The notes beneath the pieces were generated by a model. That model saw nothing but the letters and a program-made list of their open reading frames with translations, had not been told where the DNA came from and did not search any database. A program made the translations under genes and the position numbers. 62,793 bases of DNA. It comes from Microbacterium album (GTDB lineage: Bacteria > Actinomycetota > Actinomycetes > Actinomycetales > Microbacteriaceae). The stretch is taken from positions 1-62,793 of the forward strand of contig NZ_BMJY01000015.1 of assembly GCF_014643695.1 (NCBI RefSeq). Direction: 5' to 3'. How positions within the stretch are numbered: position 1 is the first letter of the stretch; each line of letters opens with the position of its first letter. Below, piece after piece: positions 17,238 to 25,352 of this stretch.

Positions 17238-19238
17238 TCAGTCGAGGCCGAGCAGCTTGAGCGGGTGCGACAGGCGCCACAGCAGGTCGGGGCCGGCCAG
17301 CTCGCTGTCGAGCGTGAGGGGGACGTCCGCCGAGTTGAAGGGGCCCGTCGCGGTGAGCTTGCCCACCTCGGCGCCCTCCGCGAGCCCCACCTCGATGTCG
17401 TACTGCGCGTCGATCGCCGCGGTGCCCCGGTCCCACAGCACGACGGTGGCGTCTGCGGACGTGACGACGTCCGCAGACGCGCCCCACTCCGTGGCGACGC
17501 TCGCGACGCGCGTGCCGGCGGGCACGGACGGCCCGGACTGCAGGGATGCCTCGACCTCCCGCAGGAGCGTCTCGCTCACCCGATCGCGGCTCTCCGCGTC
17601 CGGCTGGCCGAGCACGGCGACGTACGTGGTCACGGTCGTCTGCCCGATCGTGACGTTCTTCGCGGTCACGAGGTTCCACGCGGCCATCCAGGAGTTCCAG
17701 AGCGCGCCGGTCTTGATGCCGACGACGCCCGGCTGCTCGAGGAGCGGGTTCGTGTTCTCCACGTGCCCCGCGCCCGGCAGCTCGATCTCCTGCGTCGCCA
17801 CGATCTCGGCGATGACGGGGTTCGCGAGCGACAGGCTCGCGAGCTTCACGATGGCCTCGGGGGTCGCGGTGTTGCCCGTGCCGATCCCGCTCGCGTCGAC
17901 CATCGTGATCCCCTCGAGTCCGTGCGCTTCGAGCCAGCCCGGCACCTCGAGCACGAACGCGTCCCTCGAGCCCCACAGCTCGGTGGTGAGACGGTCGACG
18001 TAGTTGTTGGCCGAGCCGATGAGGATGCCCTGGAGCAGCTGGCGCTGCGTGAGGGTTCCGCCGACAGGCACGTCCAGAGCCGACTCGTTCGCGCGCCGGT
18101 ACGCCCAGTAGCTGACGCTGTCGGCATAGCTGAAGTCGTAGGACGGGCCCTCCTCGCCCACCGCGAGCGGCGCTTTCTCGAGGATCATCAGCGACGTGAC
18201 GAGCTTCGCGATGCTCGCCATCGGCGTCGCCTCGGAGCTCATCGACGTCACGGCTCCGATCCCCTCGGCGCCCACCGCGGCGTTGCCGACGTCGGGCCAC
18301 GTGAGCGCGAGCTCGTGGCCGGGGACGGGTTCGACCGTCGCGGCCGAGACGACGGGCGCGACCTCGGTGAGCGGCCACACGGCGCACGCTCCGACGTAGC
18401 CGGCCGCGAGCACGGCAGCCGTCACGAGCGGTGCCGCGACAGCGCCACGTCGGCGCCGGCGCGCAGGGAGAAGGTCGGGTGCAGGGTCCGTCGTGCTCGC
18501 ATCGGCGCTCGGGCGCGTCCCCAGCGTCGCGGGGTCGACCCAGCTGAGAGCGGCGAGCGGCGGCGCCTCGTCGACCAGGGCCAGAAGCTCGGCTTCGGGT
18601 GACGGCTCGTCAGCAGGCGACGGCTCGTCGGACGCCGACTCGTGAGAAGCCGGTTCCTCCGGAAGGAGCTCCTCCGTGGCAGGCGGCGCGAGGAGGGCCG
18701 ACTCGGTGGGCAGTGCCGGGCGGGGTGCCGCGTCCACGACCGTGGCGGCGGCGCTCGGCTCGTCGAGCCGCGCGGGGGTGTCCGTCGCAGGCGGCACCGT
18801 CTCCGGCACGGCGGGAACCGGTGCGGGGGCGCCGGCGGCGCCCGGCGCGAGAGGCGCGCCCGCGGGTGCGGTGAGACCGGTCCCGGTGGGGGGGGAGTCG
18901 GCGGTCGCGCGCAGGGTCCGTCGATTGCGGCGCCGCAGCGGGGGCGCGGCTGCGGGCTCGGTGGGCTCGGCCGCGGGGGGCGCGTCGAACGGCGCCTGCG
19001 CCTCCAGGTCGTTCGCCGACACCGCTCGCCACTGCGGCGGTGCCACGGGGGCCGCCGCGGCGTCGGCGGCGGCGAACGCTTCGGCGACGCTCGTCACCGC
19101 GGGGGCGGGCTCGCGCCGCGCGGGCGCGTCAGGCAGCACCGAGGACACGCCGGCCGGGCCCGCGGGCTCGTCGGGCAGGACGGCGGGCGCGGCGGGGGCG
19201 TCGGCGTCGGTGCGCTCGAAGACGTCGTCGGATGCCAC
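17238..19238 (-). CDS. D-alanyl-D-alanine carboxypeptidase (serine peptidase S11) with long cytoplasmic N-terminus
   Basis: 666 residues. The first ~240 are Pro/Ala/Glu-rich and probably disordered in the cytoplasm. They are followed by an Arg cluster and one membrane anchor (AAPLVTAAVLAAGYVGACAV), then the exported catalytic domain. Active-site motifs are SIAK (S342, K345), SAN at 409-411 and KTG at 509-511, as in DacA/DacC-type enzymes that trim the terminal D-Ala from peptidoglycan stem peptides. Typical family members are about 400 residues, so the N-terminal extension is unusual and could dock a cytoplasmic partner. The GTG at 19238 has TACCGT six bases upstream. The gene diverges from the thiamine transporter. 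Confidence 0.85.
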   Translation of the reverse strand: MASDDVFERTDADAPAAPAVLPDEPAGPAGVSSVLPDAPARREPAPAVTSVAEAFAAADAAAAPVAPPQWRAVSANDLEAQAPFDAPPAAEPTEPAAAPPLRRRNRRTLRATADSPPTGTGLTAPAGAPLAPGAAGAPAPVPAVPETVPPATDTPARLDEPSAAATVVDAAPRPALPTESALLAPPATEELLPEEPASHESASDEPSPADEPSPEAELLALVDEAPPLAALSWVDPATLGTRPSADASTTDPAPDLLPARRRRRGAVAAPLVTAAVLAAGYVGACAVWPLTEVAPVVSAATVEPVPGHELALTWPDVGNAAVGAEGIGAVTSMSSEATPMASIAKLVTSLMILEKAPLAVGEEGPSYDFSYADSVSYWAYRRANESALDVPVGGTLTQRQLLQGILIGSANNYVDRLTTELWGSRDAFVLEVPGWLEAHGLEGITMVDASGIGTGNTATPEAIVKLASLSLANPVIAEIVATQEIELPGAGHVENTNPLLEQPGVVGIKTGALWNSWMAAWNLVTAKNVTIGQTTVTTYVAVLGQPDAESRDRVSETLLREVEASLQSGPSVPAGTRVASVATEWGASADVVTSADATVVLWDRGTAAIDAQYDIEVGLAEGAEVGKLTATGPFNSADVPLTLDSELAGPDLLWRLSHPLKLLGLD

Positions 19239-19335
19239 CCGCCTACGGTACCCGGCTTGCGCTCGACGTGGGCTGGACGCGCGCGGTGTCGCGGGTGATC
19301 CGTGGCGCCGTCGATGCCCTAGAATCACGTTCACA

Positions 19336-19424
19336 ACCCACGGGAGTCCGGCGAGCCGGGCTGAGAGGAAGCGAACCGCGCTTCGACCGTCGAACCTGAT
19401 CCGGATCATGCCGGCGCAGGGAGG
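19336..19424 (+). ncRNA. TPP (THI-box) riboswitch
   Basis: It contains the conserved thiamine pyrophosphate aptamer cores in order: GGGAGTCC with a GGCGAGCC stem, GGGCTGAGA, a short variable arm, GAACCTGATCCGGATCATG and CCGGCGCAGGGAG. The 3' end of the aptamer runs into the GGAGGAGAG ribosome site seven bases before the ykoE ATG. TPP binding should therefore hide the ribosome site and shut off translation. Its position directly ahead of a thiamine-precursor transporter supports the call. Confidence 0.95.
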
Positions 19425-19430
19425 AGAGAG

Positions 19431-20081
19431 ATGAACACGTCCACGTCCGCACGCTCGTCCGTCACGGAGAAGACGACCCGCCGCTATCGCTGGCGCGTCG
19501 TCGACATCGTCGTCGCCAGCGTCATCGGCGTCGCAGCCGGCGTCGTCTTCTGGCTGTGGGGCCAGGCCTGGCCGGCCCTCGACACGCTCCTGGCGTTCAC
19601 GCCCGGGCTCTCGGGCCTGCTCGCCGGGGGATGGCTCTTCGCCGGAGTGCTCGGCGGACTCATCATCCGCAAGCCCGGCGCTGCCCTCTACACGGAGGTC
19701 GTGGCCGCCGTGGTGTCGATGCTCGTGGGCACCCAGTGGGGCTACACGACGTTCATCTGGGGGCTCTTCCAGGGCATCGGCGCCGAGCTCGGTTTCGCTC
19801 TGCTCCTCTACGCCAACTGGCGCGTGCTGGGCGCTCTCGTCTCCGGTGCACTCGCCGGCATCGCGGTCGCCGTGCTGGACACGAACTTCTCTTCGGTCGC
19901 GGCGCTGGCCTTCGAGGCGCGCGCGGTCTACTTCGTCGCGGCGGTGGTGTCGGGCATCGTGATCGCCGGCCTGCTGTCGTGGGTGATCTCCCGCGCGCTG
20001 GCCGCCACGGGAGCGCTCGACCGCTTCGCGATCGGCCGGGAGGTCCGTGCTCGAGGCGGCGCGGAGGCCGACGGGGCGTGA
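19431..20081 (+). CDS. ykoE: ECF transporter S component YkoE (hydroxymethylpyrimidine/thiamine)
   Basis: 216 residues with about six hydrophobic segments. Characteristic YkoE stretches include VVDIVVASVIGVAAGVVFW, LLAGGWLFAGVLGGLIIRKPGAA and GTQWGYTTFIWGLFQGIGAE. It is the substrate-capture subunit that binds a thiamine precursor (hydroxymethylpyrimidine in known relatives) in the membrane. It is the first gene of a three-gene operon behind a TPP riboswitch, with GGAGG immediately upstream. Its stop overlaps the next start as GTGA. The N-terminal ~20 residues are a charged cytoplasmic tail. Confidence 0.92.
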   Translation: MNTSTSARSSVTEKTTRRYRWRVVDIVVASVIGVAAGVVFWLWGQAWPALDTLLAFTPGLSGLLAGGWLFAGVLGGLIIRKPGAALYTEVVAAVVSMLVGTQWGYTTFIWGLFQGIGAELGFALLLYANWRVLGALVSGALAGIAVAVLDTNFSSVAALAFEARAVYFVAAVVSGIVIAGLLSWVISRALAATGALDRFAIGREVRARGGAEADGA

Positions 20082-21604
20082 CGACTCCGCCAGCCGCCCC
20101 CGCCCGCGTCGACGCACGCGGGTGGGGATGGCGCCACGCCGGGCGGTCGCGCTGGGCCGTGCGCGCCCTGGACGTGCGGATCGAACCCGGAGAGCGCGTC
20201 CTGTTGCTGGGGGCGAGCGGGTCGGGCAAGTCCACGCTGCTGCGCGGGCTCGCGGGTGTGCTCGGCGACGACGAGGACGGGGAAGCCGAGGGCGCCCTGC
20301 TCATCGACGGCCGGGTCCCCGCCGACGCGCGCGGGCGCGCGGCGCTCGTCCTGCAGGACCCGGACGCCCAGGTCGTCCTCTCCCGGGTCGGCGACGACGT
20401 CGCGTTCGCGTGCGAGAACCTCGGGGTGCCGAGGGACGAGATCTGGCGCCGCGTGCCCTCTGCGCTCGCGGCCGTCGGGCTGGACCTGCAGCTGGACCGC
20501 TCCACGTCCGCCCTGTCGGGAGGGCAGAAGCAGCGGCTGGCGCTCGCGGGCGCGCTGGCCATGCGGCCGGGACTGCTGCTGCTCGACGAGCCGACCGCGA
20601 ACCTCGACCCCGAGGGCGTGGCCTCGGTGCGCGATGCGGTCATCGCCGCGACCCGCGCGACAGGTGCCACCCTCGTCGTCGTCGAGCACCGCGTCGGCGT
20701 GTGGGCGCCTCACGTCGATCGCGTGATCGTCCTGGCCCCGGGGGGAGGCGTCGTCGCCGACGGGACCCCGGACGACGTGTTCCGCGCCCACGCGGACACG
20801 CTCACGGAGGCGGGGGTGTGGGTGCCGGGGGTCGCGCCCGTCGTGCCGCGGACGCAGCCGCCCTCCGGTGCGGAGTCGCTGCTCACGGCCGAGGCGCTCT
20901 CCGTCGGCCGCCGACCGTTCGGCGCGCGCGAACCGGTGGTCGCGGCTGAGGCGTTGTCCGCCGACGTCAGGGGCGGACGGGCACTCGCTGTGGTCGGCCC
21001 GAACGGGGCCGGCAAGTCGACGCTGGCGCTGACGCTGGCGGGGCTGCTGCCGCCGGCGGCGGGGACGCTCGCCGCCACGGAGGCTCTCGCGGCATCCGGA
21101 GGGGCTCACGGGACGCGTCGTCGCCGACGACCGCCGGTTGCGGGATCCGCGCCCTCGGAGTGGTCCTCCCGCGACCTGCTCACGCGCATCGGGATGGTGT
21201 TCCAGTCGCCCGAGCACCAGCTGCTCGCCACGTCCGTCCGGGCGGAGCTCGAGGTCGGGCCGCGCGCGCTCGGGCTGGGACCGCGCGAGGTGGCCGCGCG
21301 CGTCGAGCCGCTGCTCGACGGGCTGGGGCTCGCGCGCCTGGCGTCGGTCAACCCGTTCACGCTGTCGGGAGGGGAGAAGCGGCGTCTCACGGTCGCGACG
21401 ATGCTCGCCACGCGCCCTCGGGTGCTCGTGCTCGACGAGCCGACGTACGGCCAGGACGCCCGCACGTGGCGGGAGCTGGCGACGCTGCTCGACGGCGTGC
21501 GCGCCGACGGGCGGGCGATCGTGTGCGTGACGCACGACGAGCAGCTCGTCGAAGCGCTCGCCGATGATGTGCTCGAGCTGCGCCGCGCGGCGGTGACGAC
21601 GTGA
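20078..21604 (+). CDS. ykoD: ECF transporter duplicated ATPase YkoD
   Basis: 508 residues made of two ABC ATPase domains fused in one chain. The first has Walker A GASGSGKST, signature LSGGQKQRLALAGAL and Walker B LLLLDEPTANLD. The second has GPNGAGKST, LSGGEKRRLTVATML and VLVLDEPTYGQD. Both sites look catalytically complete, so one polypeptide can form the whole ATPase dimer powering thiamine-precursor uptake. The GTG start overlaps the ykoE stop and its own end overlaps the ykoC start, indicating strict translational coupling. The upstream open frame extending to 19556 lies within ykoE and is not used. Confidence 0.92.
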   Translation: MTTPPAAPARVDARGWGWRHAGRSRWAVRALDVRIEPGERVLLLGASGSGKSTLLRGLAGVLGDDEDGEAEGALLIDGRVPADARGRAALVLQDPDAQVVLSRVGDDVAFACENLGVPRDEIWRRVPSALAAVGLDLQLDRSTSALSGGQKQRLALAGALAMRPGLLLLDEPTANLDPEGVASVRDAVIAATRATGATLVVVEHRVGVWAPHVDRVIVLAPGGGVVADGTPDDVFRAHADTLTEAGVWVPGVAPVVPRTQPPSGAESLLTAEALSVGRRPFGAREPVVAAEALSADVRGGRALAVVGPNGAGKSTLALTLAGLLPPAAGTLAATEALAASGGAHGTRRRRRPPVAGSAPSEWSSRDLLTRIGMVFQSPEHQLLATSVRAELEVGPRALGLGPREVAARVEPLLDGLGLARLASVNPFTLSGGEKRRLTVATMLATRPRVLVLDEPTYGQDARTWRELATLLDGVRADGRAIVCVTHDEQLVEALADDVLELRRAAVTT

Positions 21605-22386
21605 GCCTCATGACCATCGATGCGCGGCGTGGCGCGCTGGGCGGCGTCAACGCGCTCGCGAAGCTGGTCGCGGCGCTCGTCCTCGGCGTCGCGCTGCTGC
21701 TGTCGATCGATCCGGTGTCGGCGGGCGTCTCTCTCGCGCTCACGCTGGCGCTTCTGCCGTTCGCCCGCCTCTCGTGGCGCGACCTCTGGCTGCGTGTATG
21801 GCCCATCGCGCTGTCGGCGGTGATCGCGGCGCTGGGGACGACCCTCTACGGTCGCCCCAGCGGGGAGATCTACGTGCAGTGGGGCGTGCTGCGCGTCAGC
21901 GACGGGTCCATCGAGCTCGCGCTCGCCATCCTGCTGCGCGTGCTGGCGATCGCCGTGCCGAGCGTCATCCTGTTCGCCACGACGGATCCGACCGATCTGG
22001 CCGATGCGCTGGGCCAGCTCGCGCGGCTGCCCGCGCGGTTCGTGTTGGGAGCGCTTGCCGGTCTGCGGCTCGTGGGCCTGCTCATCGACGACTGGCGCGA
22101 GCTCGGGCACGCGCGTCGCTCGCGCGGCGTGGCCGACACGGGCCGCCTGCGACGCTTCGCGGGCCAGACCTTCGCGCTGTTCGTGCTGGCCATCCGGCGG
22201 GGATCCAAGCTCGCCACCGCCATGGAGGCGCGGGGTTTCGGCGCCCCGGTCGCTCGTACCTGGGCCCGACCGTCCCGCCTCCGTCCGCGCGACGGGGTGC
22301 TCGTGCTGCTGGCCGTCGGCATCGCCGCCGCCTCCGTGGGCGCCGCCGTCTGGGCGGGCACCTGGACGTTCGTGCTCGGTCTCTGA
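21601..22386 (+). CDS. ykoC: ECF transporter T component YkoC
   Basis: 261 residues, five to six membrane helices. The family's coupling motif, an Ala-Arg-Gly/Ala-Arg-Ser type helix, appears as GHARRSRGVADT and again as AMEARGFGAP, both characteristic of EcfT proteins that join the S component to the ATPase. The GTG start overlaps the ykoD stop. It completes the YkoE-D-C importer and is controlled by the riboswitch upstream of ykoE. The C-terminus ends in one further hydrophobic helix. Confidence 0.9.
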   Translation: MSLMTIDARRGALGGVNALAKLVAALVLGVALLLSIDPVSAGVSLALTLALLPFARLSWRDLWLRVWPIALSAVIAALGTTLYGRPSGEIYVQWGVLRVSDGSIELALAILLRVLAIAVPSVILFATTDPTDLADALGQLARLPARFVLGALAGLRLVGLLIDDWRELGHARRSRGVADTGRLRRFAGQTFALFVLAIRRGSKLATAMEARGFGAPVARTWARPSRLRPRDGVLVLLAVGIAAASVGAAVWAGTWTFVLGL

Positions 22387-22486
22387 CGCGGACCCCGTCC
22401 ATCCGCCCGTCCCGCTCGCAGGTCGCGCCGTCCCGCTCACAGGCTCGATGCCGGATCCGCGGTCCGACAGGCCCCGTCGCACGTCG

Positions 22487-22512
22487 CCCGTCACATCCGT
22501 CCTGTGACCGGG
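22487..22512. terminator. Weak candidate hairpin between convergent ykoC and deazaflavin reductase genes
   Basis: GTCACA and TGTGAC form a 6-base stem around a seven-base loop, extendable with a bulge to CCCG/CGGG. The rest of the 180-base gap holds the phrase CGTCCCGCTCxCAGG twice, 22 bases apart. No gene was seen in the gap. Confidence 0.35.
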
Positions 22513-22566
22513 ACGGCCGGGGGACGGGTGAGGGACGGACAGGGACGCACGCGGCGGCCGAACGGG

Positions 22567-23064
22567 TCAGAGCTCGCGCGTGAGGCGGAGGCGGAACAGC
22601 CGGACCTGGCGGCCCGAGTCGCGCTCGTAGGCGCGGTAGCCGGGCCACTGCCGCTGGATCAGCTCCCACGCCGCCTCCCGCTCGGCGGGATCGGTGTCGA
22701 TCCGGGTCGCCACGACCGCGAAGCGCCGCCCGCGCGAGGTGATCTCGGCCCCCGGATGCGCCAGGAGGTTGTGCGTCCAGGCGGGGTGCTTCCCGCGGGC
22801 GAAGTTGGTGCCGGCCACGATCGCGTTGCCGCGGCCGTCCGGCGTGTACATCAGCTCGCTCGCGCGCGGCTCGCCGGTGCGGGCGCCGATCGTGTGGAGC
22901 GTGAGCGATGGCACGAGGAGCCCGCTCACCTGCACGCGCCCACCCGTCAGCCCGCGCACGAGCCGCTCGGCCGCCGGCAGCAGGCGCGGCCCGAGCGCGC
23001 GGAAGGCGCGCGTGCGCGTGAGGGGAGCCAGCCCGGAGCGGACGATCTGCACGATGCGCGACAT
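22567..23064 (-). CDS. Deazaflavin (F420)-dependent nitroreductase-family protein (Ddn-like)
   Basis: 165 residues, the usual size of this split-barrel family. Diagnostic segments are LHTIGARTGEPRASELMYT, NAIVAGTNFARGKHPAWTH and NLLAHPGAEI, equivalent to the TxGRxSGxxR, GxxxxPAW and NLxANP blocks of mycobacterial Ddn. Members transfer hydride from F420H2 to quinones or nitro compounds at the membrane face. The ATG at 23064 has CAGACT six bases upstream and a TGGAAC 17 bases before that, so a leaderless transcript is likely; an ATG 25 codons upstream is not supported. It is the only gene on this strand locally and runs towards ykoC. The physiological substrate is unknown. Confidence 0.85.
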   Translation of the reverse strand: MSRIVQIVRSGLAPLTRTRAFRALGPRLLPAAERLVRGLTGGRVQVSGLLVPSLTLHTIGARTGEPRASELMYTPDGRGNAIVAGTNFARGKHPAWTHNLLAHPGAEITSRGRRFAVVATRIDTDPAEREAAWELIQRQWPGYRAYERDSGRQVRLFRLRLTREL

Positions 23065-23156
23065 GCCTCGAGTCTGCCGCGCGAGCGGGGCGCGTTCCAG
23101 GGCTCGCGTAGGCTGGCGGGGAACCGGGCGATGCTGCACGGGGTGAGGGGAGCCGG

Positions 23157-24014
23157 ATGCCGCAGGTCGAGAACGACACCCACAAGCCCCTCGCGGGCCG
23201 CACGATCCTGATGTCCGGGGGGAGCCGCGGCATCGGGTTGGCCATCGCTTTGCGCGCCGCGCGCGACGGCGCGAACGTCGCGCTGCTCGCCAAGACCGAC
23301 CGTCCGCACCCGAAGCTCGAGGGTACGATCCACACGGCGGCCGAGGCGATCCGCGAGGCCGGGGGGAACGCGCTGCCGATCGCGGGCGACGTCCGCGACG
23401 ACGATGCGATCGCGCGCGCCGTGCTCGCGACGGCCGGCGAGTTCGGCGGCATCGACATCGTCGTCAACAACGCCAGCGTGATCGACCTCAGCGGGTCCGA
23501 GGACCTGCCAGCCAAGAAGTACGACCTGATGCAGGACGTCAACGTCCGGGGCACCTTCATGCTCAGCCGCGCGGCGATCCCGCTGCTGCGCGAGAGTCCG
23601 AACCCGCACATCCTGTCGCTCGCGCCGCCCCTCAACACCACGCCGAAGTGGCTCGGGGCGCACACGGGTTACTCGCTGGCGAAGTTCGGGATGACGATGG
23701 CGACGCTCGGGATCGCCGCCGAGTTCGGCAAGGAGGGGATCGCCGCCAACACGCTGTGGCCGCGCACGCTCATCGCGACCGCCGCCGTGCAGAACGTCAT
23801 CGGCGGTGACCGACTGATGGCGATGAGCCGGACCCCCGAGATCTATGCCGACGCCGCGCACCTCGTGCTCTCGCGCCCGGCGCGCGAGCTCAGCGGGCGC
23901 ACGCTCATCGTCGAGGACGTGCTCGCCGAGGCCGGCGTCACCGACCTCTCCGGCTACGCGGCCGTCCCGGGCACCCCCGACGACCGCCTCTTCCCCGACG
24001 TCTTCCTCGACTGA
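23157..24014 (+). CDS. Short-chain dehydrogenase/reductase, HSDL2-like
   Basis: 285 residues. Cofactor site SGGSRGIGLAIA; NNAS at the NNAG position; catalytic region ILSLAPPLN followed by YSLAKFGMT (YxxxK). The block ALLAKTDRPHPKLEGTIHTAAEAIREAGG is typical of the HSDL2 subgroup of SDRs, associated with fatty or steroid metabolism but of unclear substrate. The usual catalytic Ser is replaced within the LSLAPP motif, as is normal for this subgroup. A GAGGGG ribosome site precedes the ATG. It diverges from the Ddn-like gene across 92 bases. Confidence 0.85.
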   Translation: MPQVENDTHKPLAGRTILMSGGSRGIGLAIALRAARDGANVALLAKTDRPHPKLEGTIHTAAEAIREAGGNALPIAGDVRDDDAIARAVLATAGEFGGIDIVVNNASVIDLSGSEDLPAKKYDLMQDVNVRGTFMLSRAAIPLLRESPNPHILSLAPPLNTTPKWLGAHTGYSLAKFGMTMATLGIAAEFGKEGIAANTLWPRTLIATAAVQNVIGGDRLMAMSRTPEIYADAAHLVLSRPARELSGRTLIVEDVLAEAGVTDLSGYAAVPGTPDDRLFPDVFLD

Positions 24015-24063
24015 CCGGCGAGCGCTCAGCTGCGCGCGATCGACCGGCCGAGCGCACCGCGCG

Positions 24064-25140
24064 TCAGGTCACGAGCGATCTGTCGACTCGGCCGATCATC
24101 AGCGCCACGCCAGGGCTCGCATTGACCACGCGTAGCGTCACGTCGGGATGCTCGCGACGCCACACCCGGAACAGCTCGTCCGCGAAGCCCTGACCGACGA
24201 GATCCAGCCCCTCGAAATCGAGCGTCACTTCGGTGAACTTCTCCAGACCCGTCGCGAATCGCTTCGCCTCGCTGCGGCTGATGAACTCGCCCTCACGGCT
24301 GATCAGCTTGATGACGGGAGCGGTCTTGACGAAGGCGAGGTCGTCGTCCGTGTGACGTTCGAAGACCTCCCGAAGCGAGCGCTCGGTATCCAGCGACAAG
24401 AGGACGCGGGCGACCGTACCGGACGCGTCCGAACTGCCCGAGGCGATGTCGTCGATCGTGTTGTCGACCGCCAGACGATAACCATTGGCCTGGAGATCGA
24501 AGACGTCGACGGCCTTGGACGTGAAGAAGAGGCCTTCTCCGGCGTGACGATCCGGTGCGGTGGTGCGCTTCCCCTTCGTGATCTCGACGACCGCTGCGGC
24601 GACGTCGGGAAGGCCGAGACCGTCACGGAGCGTCGCGAACGCGCCGACCCCGTCGTCCCGTGCGGTGATCTCGGCACGCCGTCCTGCCAGTCGGGCGGTG
24701 ACCTCGACATAGGTGCCCCGAGAATGGTCGATCGCGTTGTTGACGATCTCCGTCACGGCGTACGCCAGGATCTCCCGCGCGTTCCGCGGCAGTTCCCCCA
24801 CCTGCGTCTCGAGCCACCGCCGCAGCTCGAGCCAGACGGTGTCCTCGCTCAGGCCCCGCAGCGGGTAGGTCCGGGTCCAGGACATCGTCCCGCTCCCTGC
24901 GGTCTCGCTGTTCGCCTCGATCGCGCCGTCCCCCGTGGGCAGCGAGGAGAGGGGTGGGGTCTGTGGGGTCGTCGCCCGGGACCAGTCCTCCCGCAACTGG
25001 GTTGCGTGGAAGCGTCGGTGGCCGCCGGGCGTCCTCGAAGACCGCACGGCGCCGCGATCCGCCAGCGAGCGGAGGACCTTCACCGACACGCCCAGCATGC
25101 GGGCGGCCTCACCGATCGTGAGGAGCGATGGGTACTCCAT
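24064..25140 (-). CDS. Three-domain regulator: BldC/MerR-type HTH - GHKL ATPase - STAS-like DUF4325
   Basis: 358 residues. Residues 1-55 form a MerR/BldC-type helix-turn-helix (LLTIGEAARMLGVSVKVLRS followed by TPGGHRRF). Residues 88-250 are a histidine-kinase-like ATPase of the anti-sigma type, with N-box EIVNNAIDHS (131-140), G1 DDGVGA (162-167) and G2 GEGLFF (201-206), but no phospho-accepting His domain. Residues 280-350 match the STAS-like DUF4325 domain (SRSEAKRFATGLEKF, LDFEGLDLVGQGFADELFRV). An anti-sigma-like kinase and its STAS-like antagonist are thus joined behind a DNA-binding domain, suggesting a self-contained partner switch acting on DNA. Upstream lies an AT-rich direct repeat, a likely autoregulatory site. 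Target and signal are unknown. Confidence 0.8.
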   Translation of the reverse strand: MEYPSLLTIGEAARMLGVSVKVLRSLADRGAVRSSRTPGGHRRFHATQLREDWSRATTPQTPPLSSLPTGDGAIEANSETAGSGTMSWTRTYPLRGLSEDTVWLELRRWLETQVGELPRNAREILAYAVTEIVNNAIDHSRGTYVEVTARLAGRRAEITARDDGVGAFATLRDGLGLPDVAAAVVEITKGKRTTAPDRHAGEGLFFTSKAVDVFDLQANGYRLAVDNTIDDIASGSSDASGTVARVLLSLDTERSLREVFERHTDDDLAFVKTAPVIKLISREGEFISRSEAKRFATGLEKFTEVTLDFEGLDLVGQGFADELFRVWRREHPDVTLRVVNASPGVALMIGRVDRSLVT

Positions 25141-25183
25141 GGGTAGATTCTGGCAGGTTCACGGTCAGGCGGCTGCTCGAATC

Positions 25184-25211
25184 TCCCTAAAACTTCCTGA
25201 TCTTCCCTAAA
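25184..25211 (-). promoter_or_regulatory. Direct repeat TTTAGGGA x2, probable operator of the HTH-GHKL-STAS gene
   Basis: On the reverse strand TTTAGGGA occurs at 25211-25204 and 25191-25184. The copies are exactly 20 bases apart, about two helical turns, so both face the same side of the DNA. The stretch is notably AT-rich for this genome and lies 43-71 bases upstream of the start at 25140. BldC-type proteins bind direct repeats, which fits autoregulation. Confidence 0.5.
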
Positions 25212-25352
25212 TCTCCTCATCCTCGTTCGCGCTGCGCATCAGTCGCAGTCTCTGCAACGCCCCTCCTCGCCTGAGGGCCACGGTGTCCGCCGGCCGCGGC
25301 ACCCGGAAGTCCGCACCAGCGCTCTCGCAGGCGTCTCCCCTAGCCTGGAGGC

